Positions 27,754-37,097 are shown, numbered from the stretch's first letter. The stretch is 62,500 nucleotides of DNA from Symbiodinium natans (GCA_905221605.1 CAJNDS010000424.1:1-62500), one strand, 5' to 3'. Notes: generated from the sequence alone by a model not told the origin. Numbers and translations: made by a program.

Positions 27754-28060
27754 ACTCAGTTTGTAATATAAAATGACAAGGAGTTAATGACTCTATGACG
27801 CGTGCATTTGTAATGGAAATTTGGGCTTTTACTTCGTTCATCATATTAATGCAGCATTCATGCGTATGACTATTATTCTCTTCGTATTATTTGTAAAAGT
27901 ACGAAGTGAGTAAGTGAACAAGTAAGCGAATTATCTGAGCGAACGAAGTAAATAGTAAACGCAAAGAACGAAGTGCTCCCTTCACTCGCGGCTCCACGAA
28001 AAACCCTACTAAAATACATTAAATTATTACGGAGTCCACGAATATGTATCAAAGCGCAGC
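27740..28060. other. AT-rich segment with GAACGAAG words
   Basis: The base composition is clearly lower in GC than the neighbours. Words such as GAACGAAG, ACGAAGTGAG and TTCGTTC recur in direct and inverted order. A minus frame (27873-28139) starting MVLTGCFAGSGPLQDTLPMT spans part of it. It could be organelle-derived DNA or an old element. Confidence 0.4.
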
Positions 28061-28290
28061 ACCACAGAAGGTCCATTGGAGTCATAGGCAGCGTGTCTTG
28101 GAGGGGTCCTGAGCCGGCAAAGCACCCTGTAAGCACCATTGCTTCTTCAGGGTTTCGGGTTTAGGGTAACAATCCTCGGGTCGGGGTTCTGGGATGTATT
28201 TCGGGCGGGAAGTTGATTGGGGGGGTTCTTTGCGGATGTCTAGGCGGTTTTTGCCGAGCCTCAGAAGGTCCCGGCGTCTGAAGCCTTAGG

Positions 28291-28446
28291 ATGACGCTTG
28301 AACTTCGTTGTCGCACGCCTTGCGTTCTAAGGGCGCAGCTGCCGTCAGCTGGCTTGGCGCCGTTTCCCATACCCTACGACCCCTGGATTGGGACTGACCA
28401 GTTCGATGGGCGCGAGCAGGCCTGCCACACTGTTCTGAGGCTGTAA
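28291..28446 (+). CDS. Exon-like frame, 51 codons, ATG to TAA
   Basis: It contains VLRAQLPSAGLAPFPIPYDP, then WIGTDQFDGREQACHTVLRL. Composition strongly suggests a real C-terminal coding segment. The ATG may be internal, with the true exon starting after an AG nearby. Family unknown. Confidence 0.45.
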   Translation: MTLELRCRTPCVLRAQLPSAGLAPFPIPYDPWIGTDQFDGREQACHTVLRL

Positions 28447-28870
28447 ACCCCGTAAATATACACCCTAAACCTCGAGCCCTGAGCCCCGAACCCTAAACCC
28501 TGAAGCGAAAACCCCGAAGCCCGGCACCAAAACTTCGCAAATCCGAAGCTGCAGCCCAGAGGCCTCTTATTGGCTTTCCCTCACGGAGTTTGAGCAGCCC
28601 GGATCTTAGCGTGGCTTGAACCCAGCGAGCCTCTCATGGGGTGGAAGAGGGGCGATTGGGGTTTAGGGTGGAGGGTTTAGGATTTCAAGGGGAAGGGGGT
28701 GGGGGAGTGGGGGTTTGGGGTTTAGGGCTTCGGAAACCTAGGGGTCGCTCTGAGCCCAGACCCCTAGCCACGTAAGAATGTCGCGCTCAGCCCTCACACC
28801 CCCTGTTACCCATAAGCTTCAGACCCTAATCCTACAATCTAAGCCCTCTGACCCTCGAACCCAGTGTCCA
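28447..28870. other. Degenerate telomere-like patches, no clear gene
   Basis: C-strand patch 28460-28510 and G-strand patch 28660-28735 enclose a GC-rich island without a preferred frame. Nothing else is seen. Confidence 0.45.
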
Positions 28871-28871
28871 G

Positions 28872-29020
28872 CCGAGATACCCGAGCCTCGGCCACTTCCG
28901 CAGCGTCCCGGACCTCCTTAGCCAGCTGCGGCACCTGCGTGTGGAGGACGTGAAGGGGGGCATGAGAGCCTTCAACCAGGCGCCGACATGGGTGCTTGGG
29001 ATGCCCAGGGGCCTTTGTTG
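28872..29020 (+). CDS. Probable exon
   Basis: After GTGTCCAG the frame reads PRYPSLGHFRSVPDLLSQLR, then HLRVEDVKGGMRAFNQAPTW. The leucine spacing recalls a leucine-rich or helical repeat, but no family can be assigned. It ends before a poly-T/poly-G tract (29040-29115). Confidence 0.5.
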
Positions 29021-29039
29021 TACCTTCGGGTTGCCCTGC

Positions 29040-29125
29040 TTTTTTTTTTTTTTTTTTTGGGGGGGGGGGTGGGGGGTGGGATGGTTTGGTGGGGGGGCGG
29101 TTGGGGGGGAGGGGGTTGGGGTTAG
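29040..29125 (+). repeat. Poly-T followed by poly-G tract
   Basis: About 19 T are followed by about 65 bases dominated by runs of G. The G-strand is on plus and could form quadruplexes. Confidence 0.9.
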
Positions 29126-29149
29126 GACGTGATTGGGATTTAGGGTATT

Positions 29150-29480
29150 GGGACAGAGGATCAAGGGGTGCATTCTCGAACCAGGATCAAGAATTCATGA
29201 TCTAGGGACTCGGCTCTGGGATCAGGGATAGAATCTGGCTAGCCGGGCTCAGCATGTAGTAAATTGTAGTATCTAAGAACTAGGACCTAGGGCCGAGGTA
29301 CTAGTAGTTGGGATCCACAACCTGGGATCCAGGATCTAGGATCTCGGATCTAGGGTCTGGAGGAAGCAAGGATCCAGGATTGAGGAACAAGGGTTTAGGA
29401 ACCAGGAATCTGGGATGTCGCATTTAAGAGTTGGTATCTAGGAATTAGGACCCAGGATCTGAGAGTAAGGTTGGAACTAG
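29150..29480 (+). repeat. Degenerate GGATC-CAGGATCTAGG repeat
   Basis: About 300 bases in which words such as GGGATC, CAGGATC, TCTAGGA and AACCAGG recur every 7-9 bases. It looks like an old, decayed octamer array unrelated to TTTAGGG. No gene. Confidence 0.65.
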
Positions 29481-29754
29481 CAAGAGGATCGAGGAGTTCC
29501 TGCTGTGGACCCGAGAGGCAAGTCTCAATGGATTCGACAGGAGTCAGACCCTCAAGCCAAACCTTGCGGCGCCCCTCCACACACAAAGGGCGGGGGTTTA
29601 GGGTTGAGGGTTTAGGGCTTTAGGGTTCAAGGGTTTAGGGCCAAGGTCAAACCATCGGACAAGACCCTCGGCACCCATCTGCAGCCTCAAAGCCAAACCT
29701 CTGGTCAGCTCTACACTTTTAAGCTTCGCACGGCGGCTCTGGTTTCTTTGAAGC

Positions 29755-29964
29755 ATGAGCTCGATCAACAAGCGAGGCAACCTTAAGCCCGCAAAGCTCG
29801 AGCCAGGGCAGAGCGCTCGCTGGGTGGATTGTTTCAATGCAGGGTGCCTGGGTGCTTCCAGCACCAGCGCATTTCCCCATCGAGGCACCCTAAACTCTAA
29901 ACCCCAAGCCCTAAATTCCTCAGGCCATACCCACCTTTTCCCAATTGCTTGGGCCCAGAATTAA
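29755..29964 (+). CDS. Hypothetical 69-codon frame from ATG
   Basis: It reads MSSINKRGNLKPAKLEPGQS, then ARWVDCFNAGCLGASSTSAF, protein-like from the ATG and possibly a first exon. Its last third runs through CCCTAAA-like bases. A minus frame (29598-29888) overlaps and is also plausible, so strand is not settled. Confidence 0.35.
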   Translation: MSSINKRGNLKPAKLEPGQSARWVDCFNAGCLGASSTSAFPHRGTLNSKPQALNSSGHTHLFPIAWAQN

Positions 29965-29984
29965 ATACACCCGGCAGCCATAAA

Positions 29985-30185
29985 CCCTGCACCCAAAACC
30001 CAAAACCCTAAATCAAACCTCAAAACCTCAAAACCTCAAAACCTCAAAACCTCAAAACCCTAAAACCTCAAAACCTCAAAACCTCAAAACCTCAAAACCT
30101 CAAAACCTCAAAACCTCAAAACCTCAAAACCTCAAAACCTCAAAACCTCAAAACCTCAAAACCTCAAAACCTCAAAACCTCAAAC
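29985..30185 (-). repeat. CTCAAAAC octamer array
   Basis: About 20 nearly identical CTCAAAAC units, probably derived from a C-strand telomere-like neighbour (CCCTAAA variants flank it), showing recent amplification of one mutant monomer. Confidence 0.9.
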
Positions 30186-30297
30186 CGCATGCCTTGGCAG
30201 TAGTGCGCAGTGCCTACAGAGTCGCCCTGAGAGTGAGCTCACACTCCAGGTGCGAAGGGCAGGTTCCATAACCCCAAGTCTTTTCCCCGAAGCCTTT

Positions 30298-30452
30298 TTC
30301 CCTAAACCCTAAACCCTCAACCCTAAACCCTAAACCCTAAACCCTAAACCCTCAACCCTAAACCCTAAACCCTAAACCCTAAGCCCAAAACCCTAAACCC
30401 TAAACCCTAAACCCTAAATCCTAAACCCTAAACCCTAAACCCTAAACCCCAC
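30298..30452 (-). repeat. CCCTAAA array
   Basis: About 22 monomers with a few CCCTCAA and CCCAAAA variants. Confidence 0.95.
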
Positions 30453-30461
30453 ACCCCCAAA

Positions 30462-30562
30462 ATGGGCGACCTTGAACCTGGAGGCCACCCTCCGGAGCTC
30501 GCTGGACTTCTACCGCTGGGCTGCGGCATCTTTGCCACTCGCTGCCGCATGTGGGGGCATCT
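30462..30562 (+). CDS. Exon-like island between inverted arrays
   Basis: The frame reads ATLNLEATLRSSLDFYRWAA, then ASLPLAAACGGIL. C-strand array on the left, TTTAGGGG octamer array on the right. Confidence 0.4.
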
Positions 30563-30662
30563 TGGGGTTTAGGGGTTAGGGTTTAGGGTTTAGGGGTTTA
30601 GGGGTTTAGGGGTTTAGGGGTTTAGGGGTTTAGGGGTTTAGGGGTTTAGGGGTTTAGGGTTT
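30563..30662 (+). repeat. TTTAGGGG octamer array
   Basis: About 12 units, mostly the octamer TTTAGGGG instead of the heptamer. Confidence 0.95.
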
Positions 30663-31224
30663 TGGGTCGAACAGGGGTATAAGGGGGGTATAAGGCAGGC
30701 ACAAGGGAGGTATGAGGCGGGTTATTGCGGGGCTGAGGGTTGAGGGTTTACAGTTGAAGGAATAATTTCGCAAGTTCAGGAACTTAAGGTCTGGGACGGG
30801 TTCTTTGGACTTGGACTTTACGTGTTGGTCTTCGAACATCGGTGTTTTTAAGGAATTTTTTTCGGGGGTTGGGGGTGTAAGTCTGAGGGTTTCCCTTGAC
30901 CGCTCAAGAGCTTACCTTGTCTTGTTTGTTGTCGCTTGTTTTTTTTCATTACAGCCTGAAAAATAGTCGATTCTTAAGGCAGGGTTCGGGTTCCCAGGCC
31001 CCATGAAACCTAAATCCGGGTTCGGGGTTCCCAGGGAGTGCTGTGGTTCGCCCGAGGTTGGGAAACTCAATGCTGCCGTGGGTGTGACTCGACGGTCGAG
31101 ACCAAAAGACACCAGGCGGGAGTGCCCGGTCTGCCAGAACACTCAACCCTAAACTGCCTTGGGACATGCCACTTTGTCTGCGTATGTCAAAGCCCTAAAT
31201 GCTAGCAAGCTCCAAACAGGTTTA
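30663..31224. other. No confident gene
   Basis: Minus frames at 30912-31142 and 30949-31167 overlap in different phases. The phrase GGGTTCGGGTTCCCAGG is repeated nearby (30983, 31018). Nothing is recognisable. Confidence 0.4.
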
Positions 31225-31655
31225 GGAACCCGAAACCCTAAATCCAAAACCCTAAACCCTAACCCTAAACCCTAAACCCTAAACCCTAAACCCTAAACCC
31301 TAAACCCTAAACCCTAAACCCTAAACCCTAACCCTAAACCCTAAGCCCAAAACCCTAAACCCTAAACCCTAAACCCTAAATCCTAAACCCTAAACCCTAA
31401 ACCCTAAACCTTGACCCTAAACCCCAAACCGCCCCCAAACCCAAAACCCTTCAATCAGGTTGAGGAGCTGGAGAGGTGAAGCGGAGAAGGTGGCGATCCT
31501 TCGCGAACTTGCACTGGCCCGGAGGCCCTGCGGTGCCAGCACAATGGGGCCCGAAAGCTGTGGCTCGCTTGTAGGGTTTAGGGTTTAGGGTTTAGAGTTT
31601 GGGGTTTGGGGTGGTTTAGGGTTTTGGGGTTTAGGGTTTAGAGCTGTGGGTCGGG
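31225..31655. repeat. Inverted array pair around an exon-like island
   Basis: CCCTAAA array (31225-31440), an island (about 31476-31573) open as GEAEKVAILRELALARRPCG, then TTTAGGG/TTTGGGG repeats (31574-31655). Confidence 0.85.
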
Positions 31656-31882
31656 CAGAAGTCAATGCTCCGGTCTCAAGCCAACTGGATAACAGCACAT
31701 GGGAAGAAAGCTTCAAAGAGGACAACAAGGAAAGACCCCAAAGGGACATCGGAATGTGAGGATATACCTACATCCTTCCTGTATACCCAGTAAGCCCATG
31801 GTGTTCGTGGGGTTCCCATTCACGGCTATATGGAAAAAAGCCATTGACGTATCCGTAGCCCTGTAGCTGCGCGCCGAGCTCC

Positions 31883-33122
31883 ATGGATTTGTGGGCCTTC
31901 AGCTTCAGTGATGATGTGCGGCTGCAAATCTTCGAGCACTTGTGGCCGAAGGAATGGCCGGGGACTCTGCAACCAAGTCTTGTCAGCTGTTACACTGATA
32001 CAACCAGCTTCTGCCGAGTGTGCTGTGCCGAGGCTCCTGACGTGTCACAAAGTCTGCCGAGCTGCGCGACACTTCTTTTCGCGCCAAGATGTGCGGGAGA
32101 GCCTGATCATGGCTCTTTCGGAAGATGCCTTCGCTCTGACGTCCCCGCTTTGGCGTCTGCTAAGGAGCGCAATCGAGCCCGGCTCAGTCTTTGCGCCCAC
32201 TGCGGCTGTCGCTGTGCAGTCATCACAGATTCCCTCTTGAGACCTCTTGCAGCCCTAAGGCAGCGGACAGCCCGTGCAGCACCAGCATGTTGAAGCCAGC
32301 CTTCCTGGTCATGGGCAAGCCAGCAGCTCGCACCACAAGCTGCCGTGGCGGAAGGTCGCGGCTCCTGGGCCGCTGCTTCACGGTGTCGGCGCAGATGGGC
32401 CACGTGCGCCTGGTCACCCTGGCGCTGCAGTGCCGGGCCGACATCGAGCAGAGGATCAACGGCCAAAGCGCGCTCGACTCGGCGGCACAGGCCGGGCAGG
32501 TGGCGATCGCGGAGGTCCTGCTGCAAGCGCGCGCGGCGGCGGCTCAGACGGCGCAGGGCCGATGGACTCCGCTGATGCGCGCCGCACAGGACGTCATTGC
32601 TTGTTGCAGGGCTCGTGTGTTACAGTATAGGACGATCTGAAAACACTTGTAGTGCAACATCAGCAGAAATCCAAACTGTGTCTGCAGGGTGGGCACGTCA
32701 GAGTGTGCGAGCTGCTGCTGACGGCCGGGGTTGACCCAGACGAGTGGGCGGATCGGACGACTGCCTTGGACGTGGCCGTGTCGCTTTGCCACCATGGCGT
32801 TGTCAAGGCTCTTGAAGCCAAGCGCGCCCGGCGATTCCTCGAATTGCCGCCGGATCGGCGGCGCTCCGAGGCCTCGAAGAGCACGAGAATCACGCTGATG
32901 AGCAAGCAGCGCCCTCCTCGGAGAGCATCCGGACGGGGCGTCGTGGCCACAGTTGCCGACCAGCCTTAGGTCTTAGGTGCCGGTTTTCAGGCAAGTTGCT
33001 CCGCGCCTTTTGCGTGAGCTAAGGTCCTCTGGGGCTCCGCCTCTCTGCTGCTGCAGCCGCGAGTTCGGATTCCTGCGGCCGATGAAGCTGAATCCGATGA
33101 GGAAGAAGACGCGGAAGCTTGA
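31883..33122 (+). CDS. F-box / ankyrin-repeat protein (multi-exon)
   Basis: Exon 1 (31883-31981) begins MDLWAFSFSDDVRLQIFEHL, an F-box start. A second segment from about 32019, in another frame, continues LLTCHKVCRAARHFFSRQDV, completing the F-box helix pattern; the implied 37-nt gap would be a very short GT-AG intron. A third segment (about 32281-32589) carries ankyrin repeats (SAQMGHVRLVTLALQ, GQSALDSAAQAGQVAIAEVL, GRWTPLMRAAQ). The fourth (32688 on) continues GGHVRVCELLLTAGVDPDEW and ALDVAVSLCHHGVVKAL, with a frame stop at 32967. A likely last exon (33057-33122) encodes RIPAADEAESDEEEDAEA and TGA. F-box/ankyrin proteins usually act as substrate adaptors of SCF ubiquitin ligases; that role is inferred. 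The junction between segments two and three is unresolved. Confidence 0.7.
32590..32687 (+). other. GA-AG intron in the ankyrin region
   Basis: The ankyrin frame before (ending GCA CAG) and after (starting GGT GGG CAC) joins in phase, as RAAQ|GGHV, only if 98 nt beginning GACGTC and ending TCTGCAG are removed. CAGG occurs at both ends. GA donors are reported for dinoflagellates. Confidence 0.65.
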
Positions 33123-33158
33123 ATCGCGTTTCAAAAAGGAGCATGCTTCCATGTGCCC

Positions 33159-33248
33159 AAAGGCTCCTATGTGGTGACTTTTGGGGTAGTAGACTAGAAT
33201 CCCCTATAACTCGAAACTACCCCAAAAAGGAACTACGTTGGAGCCTTC
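33159..33248. mobile_element. Hairpin element D (about 90 bp)
   Basis: The left arm AAGGCTCC...GACTTTTGGGGTAG and the right arm CTACCCCAAAAAGGA...GGAGCCTT are imperfect inverted copies of about 30 bp. It is inserted about 35 bp downstream of the F-box/ankyrin stop. Confidence 0.7.
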
Positions 33249-33490
33249 AGGTATCCACCACCCAAGAAGCGGAGTTTGGTTGCATCTGCGCCCTGCTAGC
33301 CTTTATGTCAAAAAGCCCCTAAGTCGTTGAAAACCAAACTTTCAAACCCCCAAAACACCCAGCAAGCCCTCTGAACCCGAACTAGATCCTCTGAACCTCC
33401 AAGTACACCCGAAGAAATCCTCTGAACCGCCTCCCCCCTCCCCCCCCCTTTCTTTCAAAACCTGAACTTCAGCGTCCGGCCAGGCTGCAG
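33249..33490. other. Short repeats and a lone MITE-A end
   Basis: CTGAACCTCCAAGTA (33391-33405) is one end of MITE-A without a partner. 33432-33455 is C-rich. No gene. Confidence 0.5.
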
Positions 33491-33619
33491 CTTGGCGCGC
33501 GTGTGGACGGCGAGTGCCTGAGGCGCCAGGGAGTCGCACCGAGCAGGTCCGCGGACTCGGCGCCCTCCGCGGAGGTGCTGCAGTCACTCAGAGGGCTCCC
33601 TGAAATGAAGGGCAGTTGA
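33491..33619 (+). CDS. Probable terminal exon, 43 codons
   Basis: After GGCTGCAG, and downstream of a C/T-rich tract (33425-33460), the frame reads LGARVDGECLRRQGVAPSRS, then ADSAPSAEVLQSLRGLPEMK, GS and TGA. High third-position GC and protein-like order. Family unknown. Confidence 0.5.
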   Translation, partial: LGARVDGECLRRQGVAPSRSADSAPSAEVLQSLRGLPEMKGS

Positions 33620-33649
33620 GCTCCCTTCCGCGGGACCCTATAAACCCGA

Positions 33650-34290
33650 CAGCCCTGAAACCCTGAACCCTTCAACCCTTTTTGTGCACTGAAGGTGTCT
33701 GAATTCAGCGTGGATAAGTTGTTGCATGTTGTTGCGCTTTCTGGGAGTGCAGGAACATGGCCAAGGGTGTTTTGAGCCCATCCCGGGTTTTCGGGTGGGT
33801 TTTAGGGTTGAGGGTTAACTTCAGGGTCGGTTTCGGGTTTAGGGTTTAAGGAGTTTAAGGCTTAAGGGTTGAGCCAAAATTCTAGGTTTTTTTTCTTTCG
33901 GGTTTGGGGTTTAGGGGGTTTAGGTGGAGGGTTGAGGGTTTAGGGACCCGCGCTCTGCTTTTGGACATCCGAGCGGGCCGACCAAAGCAGCGTCTGTGTC
34001 CGTTGATCGCTCCATGCGGAAAGGCTCGAAAAGAGAACTCCGTGCACCTGCGCCTCCCTCAATACTCCTGAGAACGAAATGAAGGTTTAAAGGGTGGTTT
34101 AGATAAAACAACTCTCTGGATAGAGATTTGAGTGATGTGGTGTGTATGATCGTAGGCCTATAGGGTTGTACCGGCTACGACATCTATTGTGCAACTGCCC
34201 GGCAAGGCAGAGGGCGTTAACTTTGGGCGGCTTGCTGGCGCCTTCCTCAGTGCCCTTCCTAAACCCAAAACCCTAAACCCTAAAGGCCTT
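33650..34290. repeat. Degenerate telomere-like patches with two weak exon candidates
   Basis: G-strand repeats 33780-33950 and a C-strand patch 34258-34290. Plus-strand islands 33980-34090 (SGPTKAASVSVDRSMRKGSK) and 34200-34255 (KAEGVNFGRLAGAFLSALP) could be exons; both are short. Confidence 0.5.
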
Positions 34291-34322
34291 TAAACCCATC
34301 AAGGCCCCAAGCACTGAACTGA

Positions 34323-34385
34323 GTTCCGGGGCTGCGTCGTTGCAAGCCCGCATGATCGGCGCATTCCTGGGCTTGAATTCCTCAG
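34323..34385 (+). CDS. Exon-like segment with GT donor
   Basis: The frame GAASLQARMIGAFLGLNSS ends TCCTCAG|GTGCTG. The acceptor lies near TGAACTGAG. Family unknown. Confidence 0.4.
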
Positions 34386-34535
34386 GTGCTGTGAGCTCGG
34401 ACTTCAGGAGTGCACAACAGACTCACAGCCTCCCGATAAGAACGCCCACATCTCCCAAGCCTCCGTGACTGTTTGGTAGAGCGGCTGCAGCGGTCACTGA
34501 CATCCATACTCCTCGGCCCCCTATAGGCGGCTCAG

Positions 34536-34634
34536 GTGGCATCCTTGCGACGGCCCTACGTGGCACGGAGGCCGTGTGTCCGCGCCCTGGCTGAGGGCGT
34601 GGGCATGTCCTGGGTACAAGAACATAAGAACAGA
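34536..34634 (+). CDS. Exon-like segment
   Basis: After CGGCTCAG the frame reads VASLRRPYVARRPCVRALAE, then GVGMSWVQEHKN, to a possible GC donor in AGAGGCGGAG. It is basic and protein-like. Confidence 0.4.
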
Positions 34635-34672
34635 GGCGGAGGTGTCCTTTTAGGGTTGAGGGTTCTTTTGGG

Positions 34673-34935
34673 ACCCTAAACCCTAAACCCTAAACCCTAA
34701 ACCCTAAACCCTAAACCCTAAACCCTAAACCCTAAACCCTAAACCCTAAAGCCGTTTGAGCCCTGAGCCTGCGCCGAGATGTCGATGGTGTCGGCACGCT
34801 CGCCCTGAGCAACGCAGCCAAAGCCGTTGCGCTTGCCAACTCGATGGCTGAGATGCAGGCTGGAAGCTGGGTTTAGGGTTTAGGGTTTAGGGTTTAGGGT
34901 TTAGGGTTTAGGGTTTAGGGTTTAGGGTTTAGGGT
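34673..34935. repeat. Inverted array pair around a resolved exon
   Basis: CCCTAAA array (34673-34751), island with exon 34768-34858, TTTAGGG array (34870-34935). Both arrays are almost perfect, about eleven and nine monomers. Confidence 0.9.
34768..34858 (+). CDS. Exon with GC donor between inverted arrays
   Basis: After GCCCTGAG the frame reads LRRDVDGVGTLALSNAAKAV, then ALANSMAEMQ, and ends ATGCAG|GCTGGA. The segment NAAKAVALANSMAEM is helix-like. Family not assignable. Confidence 0.5.
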
Positions 34936-35083
34936 GGTCCCTTGTTTTGATATTAGGGGCTTTCCGAAATTCGGGGGTACCTTATTGGGGTCCTTGCTAG
35001 AAGGGAATCCTTCTTTTTGGGGGTCTATTGTAGATGCGAGCTCGAAGCTGGCTCACTAGTGGCCATTTGGGTAGTTCTCTAAA

Positions 35084-35156
35084 TTAGGGTCCCCTTTTTG
35101 GGATCCCTCTTTTAAAGGGTGCCATCTTATAATGGGTACCCAAAGAGGGACCCTAC
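35084..35156. mobile_element. Hairpin element H (73 bp)
   Basis: The arms TAGGGTCCCCTTTTTGGGATC and GGGTACCCAAAGAGGGACCCTA pair imperfectly. Confidence 0.55.
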
Positions 35157-35401
35157 TTGAGGAAACTCGCCATATTCATGTTCATTTATTCACAACCGAT
35201 AACCAATCCCCCATTGTGCATCAGCCTATGTGTCTCAGGGCAATATGTCCAGGCATTCTCTCTTTGGGGCAGTTGCGCCATTGGAGGCTTGATGACGTCT
35301 TACAAGAATGCTTGAGAGGGCGTGTCGCTCGTAGACCGAACATGCCTTATTCAATGCATTCCCACGTAAAACGCGCTCTTTCCGAGCAATATGTCGGACG
35401 T

Positions 35402-35404
<3 letters not shown>
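35132..35404 (+). CDS. Hypothetical 90-codon frame from ATG
   Basis: The frame contains PIVHQPMCLRAICPGILSLG, then QLRHWRLDDVLQECLRGRVA, and ends at the edge of a (GA)n tract. Its first codons overlap hairpin element H. Function unknown. Confidence 0.3.
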
Positions 35405-35452
<48 letters not shown>

Positions 35453-35460
35453 GAAGAGAG
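35404..35460 (+). repeat. (GA)n microsatellite
   Basis: About 22 perfect GA units followed by a degenerate stretch. Confidence 0.95.
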
Positions 35461-35469
35461 AGAGCGAGG

Positions 35470-35719
35470 CACCCATCACCACAGTAAACAAGACCATTGA
35501 TGGAGGCGGCATCGAAGCACCTCGCTTTTCAGCCGCAGATGGCCTCTGAGCAGGCCGCTGGGGATCGTTGCCCGACATGTCTTGCAGCTTCTCGCAGCAT
35601 CTCTCCAGAATGCTAAGAGCCATCGAAGCCGTAATTGTACTCAGAATCACAATCACAATGCAGAAGCTCAATAGAAATAACAACACCGCACCAGGCCGAT
35701 GATGTGGAGCGCAGGCCAT
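35470..35719 (-). CDS. Probable exon of a single-pass membrane protein
   Basis: The minus-strand ATG frame starts MACAPHHRPGAVLLFLLSFC, followed by IVIVILSTITASMALSIL, a clear hydrophobic anchor at residues 11-38. Then come ERCCEKLQDMSGNDPQRPAQ and a Ser/Pro stretch. The open frame continues into the (CT)n complement, so the exon probably ends near ACTGTG|GTGATG. The signal-anchor topology is inferred. Confidence 0.45.
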
Positions 35720-35895
35720 GCTGATGATGGTGACCGGTGACCCCCACGACCCACGATGGTTGGCCTTGCGTTGCCCAGGCTCTGCCGACTGGTGGTGAGG
35801 TCAAGGACCCCTCAGCACGGCGAGGAGCCGGGATTCCCACTGGGATACCCACTGCACCTGTTTAACAAAATGACGGCCTGGGGGGGTGGTAGGAG

Positions 35896-36236
35896 CCCTA
35901 AACCCTAAACCCTAAACCCTAAACCCTAAACCCTAAACCCTAAACCCTAAACCCTAAACCCTAAACCCTAAACCCTAAACCCCTGAACCCTGAACCCTGA
36001 ACCCTAAACCCTAAACCCTAAACCCTAGACCCTAAACTGCTGTCGCGACAAGGAGCCTGAGGACTTCTCCAAGGGTGGCCTCTTTGTACCCACCAGCTCC
36101 CCTGAAGCGGAAGCCCGGGTCTCTGTCTGCGCTTCTGCTGGGAGCGATGTTGTTAGGGTTTAGGGTTTAGGGTTTAGGGTTTAGGGTTTAGGGTTTAGGG
36201 TTTAGGGTTTAGGGTTTAGGGTTTAGAGGGTTTAGG
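35896..36236. repeat. Inverted array pair around an exon-like island
   Basis: CCCTAAA array (35896-36039), island 36041-36152, TTTAGGG array (36154-36236). Confidence 0.9.
36041..36152 (+). CDS. Exon-like island between inverted arrays
   Basis: The frame reads CRDKEPEDFSKGGLFVPTSS, then PEAEARVSVCASAGSDVV. Charged/serine-rich with no stop; high third-position GC. Confidence 0.45.
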
Positions 36237-36259
36237 CTTTGTGGGAGTGTGGCTCGCAG

Positions 36260-36315
36260 GGTTCCGCGAAGAAGACAACCCCGACGTCGCTGGCAAGGAT
36301 CCTTTGAGCCGATAG
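36260..36315 (+). CDS. Exon-like segment
   Basis: After GGCTCGCAG the frame reads FREEDNPDVAGKDPLSR and reaches TAG at 36313-36315. It lies between two G-strand arrays (36154-36236, 36322-36395). Confidence 0.35.
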
Positions 36316-36402
36316 CTGTTAAGGGTTTCGGGTTTAGGGTTTCGGGTTTAGGGTTAGGGTTTCGGGTTTAGGGTTTAGGGTTTGGGGTTTAGGAGGGTTT
36401 GC

Positions 36403-36462
36403 GATGATTCCAGGACCGTGCTGGGACACTGGATGCGCTACACAGTTCCTGACCTTCGCCAG
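36403..36462 (+). CDS. Exon-like segment with GC donor
   Basis: The frame DDSRTVLGHWMRYTVPDLRQ ends CGCCAG|GCGGAG. It is flanked by G-strand repeats on both sides (36322-36395, 36483-36505). Confidence 0.4.
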
Positions 36463-36717
36463 GCGGAGTCCTGCGCACATGGGGTTTAGTGTTTAGGGTT
36501 TAGGGTTGCATGCGGGTTTGTACATCATCTAACCATGCTCAGAGCTGCCCATCAACTGTCAGGAGCCCTAACCCCCTTGAAACCCCTAAACCCTAAGCCC
36601 CTAAACCCCTAAACTCCTACAGCCCTAAGCTCCTACAGCCTTAAGCTCCTAAAACCCTAAACAACCCCTCAACCCCGAAAACCCCTAAGCCTCAGCCCTT
36701 GTTCGTGCTCTCGGCAG

Positions 36718-36759
36718 GCAGCACGCGCGGCGGCTCGAGCGGCCAGCTCCGGTCAGAAG
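36718..36759 (+). CDS. 14-codon exon candidate
   Basis: It is exactly 42 nt between GTGCTCTCGGCAG and GTGTGCTC, phase 0 at both ends: AARAAARAASSGQK. It lies between degenerate C-strand (36565-36690) and G-strand (36765-36905) repeats. Low complexity, so chance is possible. Confidence 0.35.
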
Positions 36760-37097
36760 GTGTGCTCAGGGCTCAGGGTTTGAGGGCTCAGGGTTTGAGG
36801 GTCCAGGGTTAGGGGTTCAGGGTTTAGGTTTAGGGTTAAGGTTTAGGGTTTAAGGTAGGGTTTGGGGCTTGAGGGCTTGTTTTGAGGTTTTGGGGTTTAG
36901 GTTGTGTGCTTGCTCTTTTGGCTGAAAAAGGGTTGTATTTTCCGGGGGGGGGGGGGGCTTTGAGGAATTTTGTAAGAAAGGCTTTAGAGTTTCAGGGGTT
37001 TGGGGAGGCGTAACGTTAAGGGTTTTGGGCTTTAGGGTGTTTTCAGTTGCCTAGGCGGCTGAGTGTTCATGCTTCAGAGGCTAGAGGGAGTACAGTT

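Noticed and set aside
32107-32526. A 139-codon minus frame over the ankyrin exons
   Set aside because: Antisense shadow; the plus strand has recognisable ankyrin and F-box patterns.
35351-35470. Ser/Leu-repeat C-terminal extension of the minus-strand membrane protein frame
   Set aside because: It comes from the (GA)n microsatellite; the exon probably ends before it.
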